Shown here piece by piece: positions 62,434 to 64,000 of a stretch of DNA of 64,000 nt. A program made the position numbers and the translations under genes. Source of the DNA: Firmicutes bacterium UBA2530 (GTDB taxonomy: Bacteria > Bacillota > Clostridia > Tissierellales > Sedimentibacteraceae); assembly GCA_002340985.1 (NCBI GenBank), contig DDNC01000002.1, forward strand, positions 346,332 to 410,331, in the 5' to 3' direction. The notes beneath the pieces are model-generated. The model saw only the letters and a program-made list of their open reading frames with translations, had not been told where the DNA came from and did not search any database. Positions within the stretch are counted from its first letter, which is position 1. Every line of letters begins with the position of its first letter.

Positions 62434-62976
62434 ATGATTAAGGAAATAATAGTGGTTGAAGGTAAGTCGGACATATCAGCGGTCAAGAGAGCTGTGGATG
62501 CAGAGGTCATTGCCACAAGCGGTCTCGGACTAAATGAAAAAATAATAAGTGTAATAAAAAAGGCATCGCAGAACAGAGGAATAATAATTTTGACAGACCC
62601 TGATTATCCCGGGAAAAAAATAAGATACATGCTTTCATCGGAGATAGAAAACTGTAAGCACGCCTTCATACCAAGAGACAAGGCGAAGAAGGACGGGGAC
62701 ATAGGTGTCGAAAATGCACGTCCCGAAGATATTATTGAGGCATTGAAAAATGCCAGAGCAGAAATATCCGAAAACAGGCAGGTGTTCACCAACAGTGACA
62801 TGGTATATTATGGACTGGTGGGAAATGAAAATGCATCCAAAATGAGAGCGAAGGCCGGAGATATACTGGGTATAGGATATTGCGGCGCAAAGCAATTTTT
62901 GAAAAGAATAAACTCTTTCGGAATTGAAAGAAATGAACTGGAAGAAGCCATACTAAAGGTTGAAAATGAAGAATAA
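62434..62976 (+). CDS. rnmV: Ribonuclease M5
   Basis: 180 residues from the ATG at 62434. TOPRIM domain: IIVVEGKSDISAVK with the catalytic Glu and ILTDPDYPGKKIR with the metal-binding Asp pair, followed by the small C-terminal M5 domain. It matures 5S rRNA. Immediately upstream of rsmA, the normal gene order. Confidence 0.92.
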   Translation: MIKEIIVVEGKSDISAVKRAVDAEVIATSGLGLNEKIISVIKKASQNRGIIILTDPDYPGKKIRYMLSSEIENCKHAFIPRDKAKKDGDIGVENARPEDIIEALKNARAEISENRQVFTNSDMVYYGLVGNENASKMRAKAGDILGIGYCGAKQFLKRINSFGIERNELEEAILKVENEE

Positions 62977-63021
62977 TTGTAAAAATAGAAAAAATAGAAA
63001 ATATAATGGATAATTGACAAT

Positions 63022-63885
63022 ATGGATGATAAAAAACTGTACTCACCTAAGGTGATGAAGGATATACTTGATAAATACGGATTTAAGTTCAGTAAAAGTC
63101 TCGGTCAGAATTTTCTGATTGACGGAAATATAATAAACAGAATCGCTGATACAGCAGAGCTTGATGAAAATTCGGGAGTTCTGGAAATAGGCCCAGGCTT
63201 CGGTACTCTCACACAGGTGCTATGTGCCAAAGCAAAAAAAGTTGTTGCTGTGGAGGTTGATAAAAGCCTGGAAATAGTTCATAAGGAAACACTAAACTAT
63301 GATAATCTCAAAATTATTTATGATGATTTCATGAGGGTAGATGTCGACAAGCTTATTAAGGAAGAATTTGAGGGACTGGATGTTAAGATTGTGGCTAACC
63401 TGCCATACTATATAACAACTCCCATAATCATGAAAATATTAGAGGAAAAATATAAGATATCCAAGATAGTCGTAATGGTTCAAAAAGAAGTTGCCCAAAG
63501 GTTGAACTCAGCCCCCGGCAGCAAGGAATACGGTGCAATTACACTTGCGGTGCAGTACCGTGCGGACACAAGCATTGCCATGATAGTGCCAAACTCGGTA
63601 TTCATGCCGAGACCCAAGGTTGATTCTGCTGTAATTGCATTTGACATACTCAAAAATCCGAGAATAAGTGTTGAGGATGAGGATTTGCTTTTCAGTGTCA
63701 TAAAGGCATCCTTCGGTCAAAGGAGAAAGACGCTGCTTAACGGGCTTTGCAATAACCTGAAGATATCGAAGGAAATTGTTAAGAAAGCTCTGGAAAATGC
63801 AGGAATAGATCCCGGTATTCGCGGAGAGACTCTGAGCCTTCAGGAATTTGGAAAAATTTCCGACGCGTTGAAAAAATTAATGTAA
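63022..63885 (+). CDS. rsmA: 16S rRNA dimethyladenosine transferase RsmA (KsgA)
   Basis: 287 residues. LGQNFLID opens the family; the SAM motif is EIGPGFGTLTQVL and the catalytic NLPYYITTPIIM (NLPY) motif follows. The C-terminal helical domain has FGQRRKTLLNGL. It dimethylates two adenosines near the 3' end of 16S rRNA. Confidence 0.95.
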   Translation: MDDKKLYSPKVMKDILDKYGFKFSKSLGQNFLIDGNIINRIADTAELDENSGVLEIGPGFGTLTQVLCAKAKKVVAVEVDKSLEIVHKETLNYDNLKIIYDDFMRVDVDKLIKEEFEGLDVKIVANLPYYITTPIIMKILEEKYKISKIVVMVQKEVAQRLNSAPGSKEYGAITLAVQYRADTSIAMIVPNSVFMPRPKVDSAVIAFDILKNPRISVEDEDLLFSVIKASFGQRRKTLLNGLCNNLKISKEIVKKALENAGIDPGIRGETLSLQEFGKISDALKKLM

Positions 63886-63948
63886 TTAAAACATATAAAA
63901 TGGGGTATATATTACAGTAACAGAATGAAGTAATACGGGGAGGTACCT

Positions 63949-64000
63949 ATGAAGATATATACCAAGACAGGGGATAAAGGACAGACGTCATTGTATGACG
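63949..64000 (+). CDS. Cob(I)alamin adenosyltransferase (PduO type), 5' end only
   Basis: The ATG at 63949 follows GGGGAGG and opens MKIYTKTGDKGQTSLYD, the diagnostic N-terminus of PduO-type corrinoid adenosyltransferases. The rest lies beyond the window. Confidence 0.85.
   Translation, partial: MKIYTKTGDKGQTSLYD

Noticed and set aside
1..64000. CRISPR arrays, rRNA genes, prophage or a replication origin
   Set aside because: No regularly spaced short repeats, no rRNA-like blocks and no phage structural genes or DnaA-box clusters were seen by eye.

Overview
The window is low-GC DNA with strong AGGAGG-type ribosome binding sites and sigma-A promoters, typical of an anaerobic Bacillota, most likely class Clostridia or the Tissierellia group. 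The gene content (OPT peptide transporter with PepD, split transketolase, DUF5693-CsaB, CarD, PIN/TRAM protein, RNase M5-RsmA, TRAP transporter) suits a peptide or amino-acid fermenting anaerobe. I cannot name the species from sequence alone.

Layout. 1-5.6 kb: an agr-type peptide quorum-sensing locus in which agrBD (+) and agrA-agrC (-) converge, next to a secreted protein and a lipoprotein that may be its outputs. 5.6-7.1 kb: patatin-like lipase and a small exported protein. 7.3-14.7 kb: an envelope/sugar operon (methyltransferase, DUF5693, CsaB pyruvyltransferase, TagA glycosyltransferase, transaldolase, split transketolase), then CarD, PIN/TRAM and DUF421/DUF4363 genes. 18.8-26.0 kb: an unusual three-gene operon headed by a 1622-residue protein that appears to join HD, HEAT-like, nucleotidyltransferase, GNAT-like and phosphoribosyltransferase-like regions, followed by a lactate/malate dehydrogenase-like protein and a Cys-motif flavoprotein. 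This is the best candidate for an undescribed system. 26.0-30.0 kb: tRNA-Pro(GGG), then a PqqD-like/OPT/PepD peptide-use operon. 30-34.3 kb: DUF1292 protein, broken hemolysin III, IMP dehydrogenase, and a ProC-like reductase.

34.3-34.8 kb holds two tandem T-box leaders, both with CCC specifiers, upstream of the ProC-like gene; the matching tRNA-Pro(GGG) lies in the same window. 34.9-40.1 kb: PLP-enzyme/GNAT fusion, asparagine synthetase, and a BlaR/BlaI-type pair with twin palindromic operators. 40.3-45.1 kb is an accessory scrapyard: truncated genes, IS3 and IS1182-family remnants and small exported proteins. 45.1-52.1 kb: a sigma-54 activator divergent from a sigma-54-promoted catabolic operon (DUF6282 hydrolase, cupin, TRAP transporter, HpcH/HpaI aldolase). 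52.5-64 kb returns to core functions: lipoproteins, LysO-type exporter, MsrB, FtsH, MarR, pyridoxine kinase, 3D-domain protein, uridine kinase, RNase M5, RsmA and the start of a cobalamin adenosyltransferase.

Four otherwise intact genes (patatin, hemolysin III, ProC-like, a small exported protein) appear to carry single-base frameshifts. Two of these sit in poly-A runs, so either decay or assembly error should be considered.
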